Origin: Clostridiales bacterium
GTDB taxonomy: Bacteria > Bacillota > Clostridia > Oscillospirales > QAMX01
Direction: 5' to 3'
DNA: 6,633 nucleotides
Assembly: GCA_016303065.1 (NCBI GenBank)
Contig: JAEDMJ010000073.1
Span: 1 to 6,633, forward strand
Position 1 is the stretch's first letter, and every line of letters begins with the position of its first letter. Made by a program: the position numbers and the translations under genes. The notes below the pieces were generated by a model. The model did not search any database and was not told the DNA's origin. It worked only from the letters and a program-made list of their open reading frames with translations. Of the stretch, positions 6,445 to 6,633 are shown piece by piece.

Positions 6445-6633
6445 ATTATCCTTTCTGCGCCATCGGCAAAAAAATCTATTACGGTACTGTAAAGCCTATC
6501 TATATCGCCTTGCCGGTCGAGCAGGAAAACCGGAATACCTAATGTGGTTTCAATTTCTGATTTTACCAGAGCAGTCCTCTCAGGAGATATATGCTCTGTG
6601 CGGCTGTAAATACCGAGATCGGGGTCAGCCCGG
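6441..6633 (-). CDS. C-terminal end of an unrecognised protein, coupled to the ABC exporter (5' partial)
   Basis: On the minus strand one frame is open from the window's right edge to TGA 6443-6441 and gives 63 residues. The fragment has normal protein composition: an acidic, Pro/Arg-containing stretch (TEHISPERTALVKSEIET), a hydrophobic strand LGIPVFLL and a final helix DIDRLYSTVIDFF. The stop overlaps the ABC start by ATGA, the classic sign of translational coupling, which is the main support for it being a real gene. The strand-plus-helix ending could fit the C-terminus of a P-loop nucleotide kinase or AAA-type ATPase, but this is a weak guess and I do not assign a function. No RNA gene or other feature is seen in this stretch. 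Confidence 0.75.
   Translation of the reverse strand, partial: RADPDLGIYSRTEHISPERTALVKSEIETTLGIPVFLLDRQGDIDRLYSTVIDFFADGAERII

Overview
The window looks like chromosomal DNA from a clostridial Firmicute, probably in the Ruminococcaceae/Oscillospirales range. The evidence is moderate to fairly high GC in the main genes, strong AGGAGG-type ribosome binding sites, a fused B12-type radical SAM/DUF2344 protein typical of Clostridia, and a pair of clostridial-style half-size ABC exporters. This placement is inferred from gene content and style, not from a marker gene.

Layout, left to right. (1) Positions 2-1810 (+) hold the 3' part of a large radical SAM gene fused to a C-terminal DUF2344 (TIGR03936-like) domain; its N-terminus lies before the window. 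(2) A small gene at 1837-2175 (+) follows after 26 bases, apparently in the same transcript, and resembles the DUF6054 family of unknown function. (3) Positions 2176-2437 are non-coding. They hold a hairpin without a U-tract, a strong intrinsic terminator (about 2261-2307), and then an AT-rich promoter set inside nested inverted repeats. (4) A 101-residue winged-helix DNA-binding protein (2438-2743, +) has a near-perfect Shine-Dalgarno. Its stop codon overlaps a second well-placed start codon whose reading frame ends after four codons. (5) Positions 2744-2857 hold a GC-rich hairpin between convergent genes. (6) On the minus strand lie two ABC exporter half-transporters (6444-4651 first, then 4627-2858), preceded by the 3' end of an unrecognised gene (6633-6441) whose stop overlaps the first ABC start as ATGA.

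How the parts work together. The two ABC proteins are adjacent, in tandem, almost the same length and differ in their D-loops, so they most likely form one heterodimeric exporter. The unidentified upstream gene is translationally coupled to it. The transported substrate cannot be read from the window. The winged-helix gene faces the ABC operon tail to tail, is AT-richer than its neighbours and carries its own dyad-containing promoter. It looks like an accessory, self-regulated cassette inserted between two ordinary transcription units.

I do not see a convincing new defence or biosynthetic system. The parts most worth a second look are the winged-helix locus with its nested dyad and aborted downstream start, and the coupled unknown gene at the right edge.
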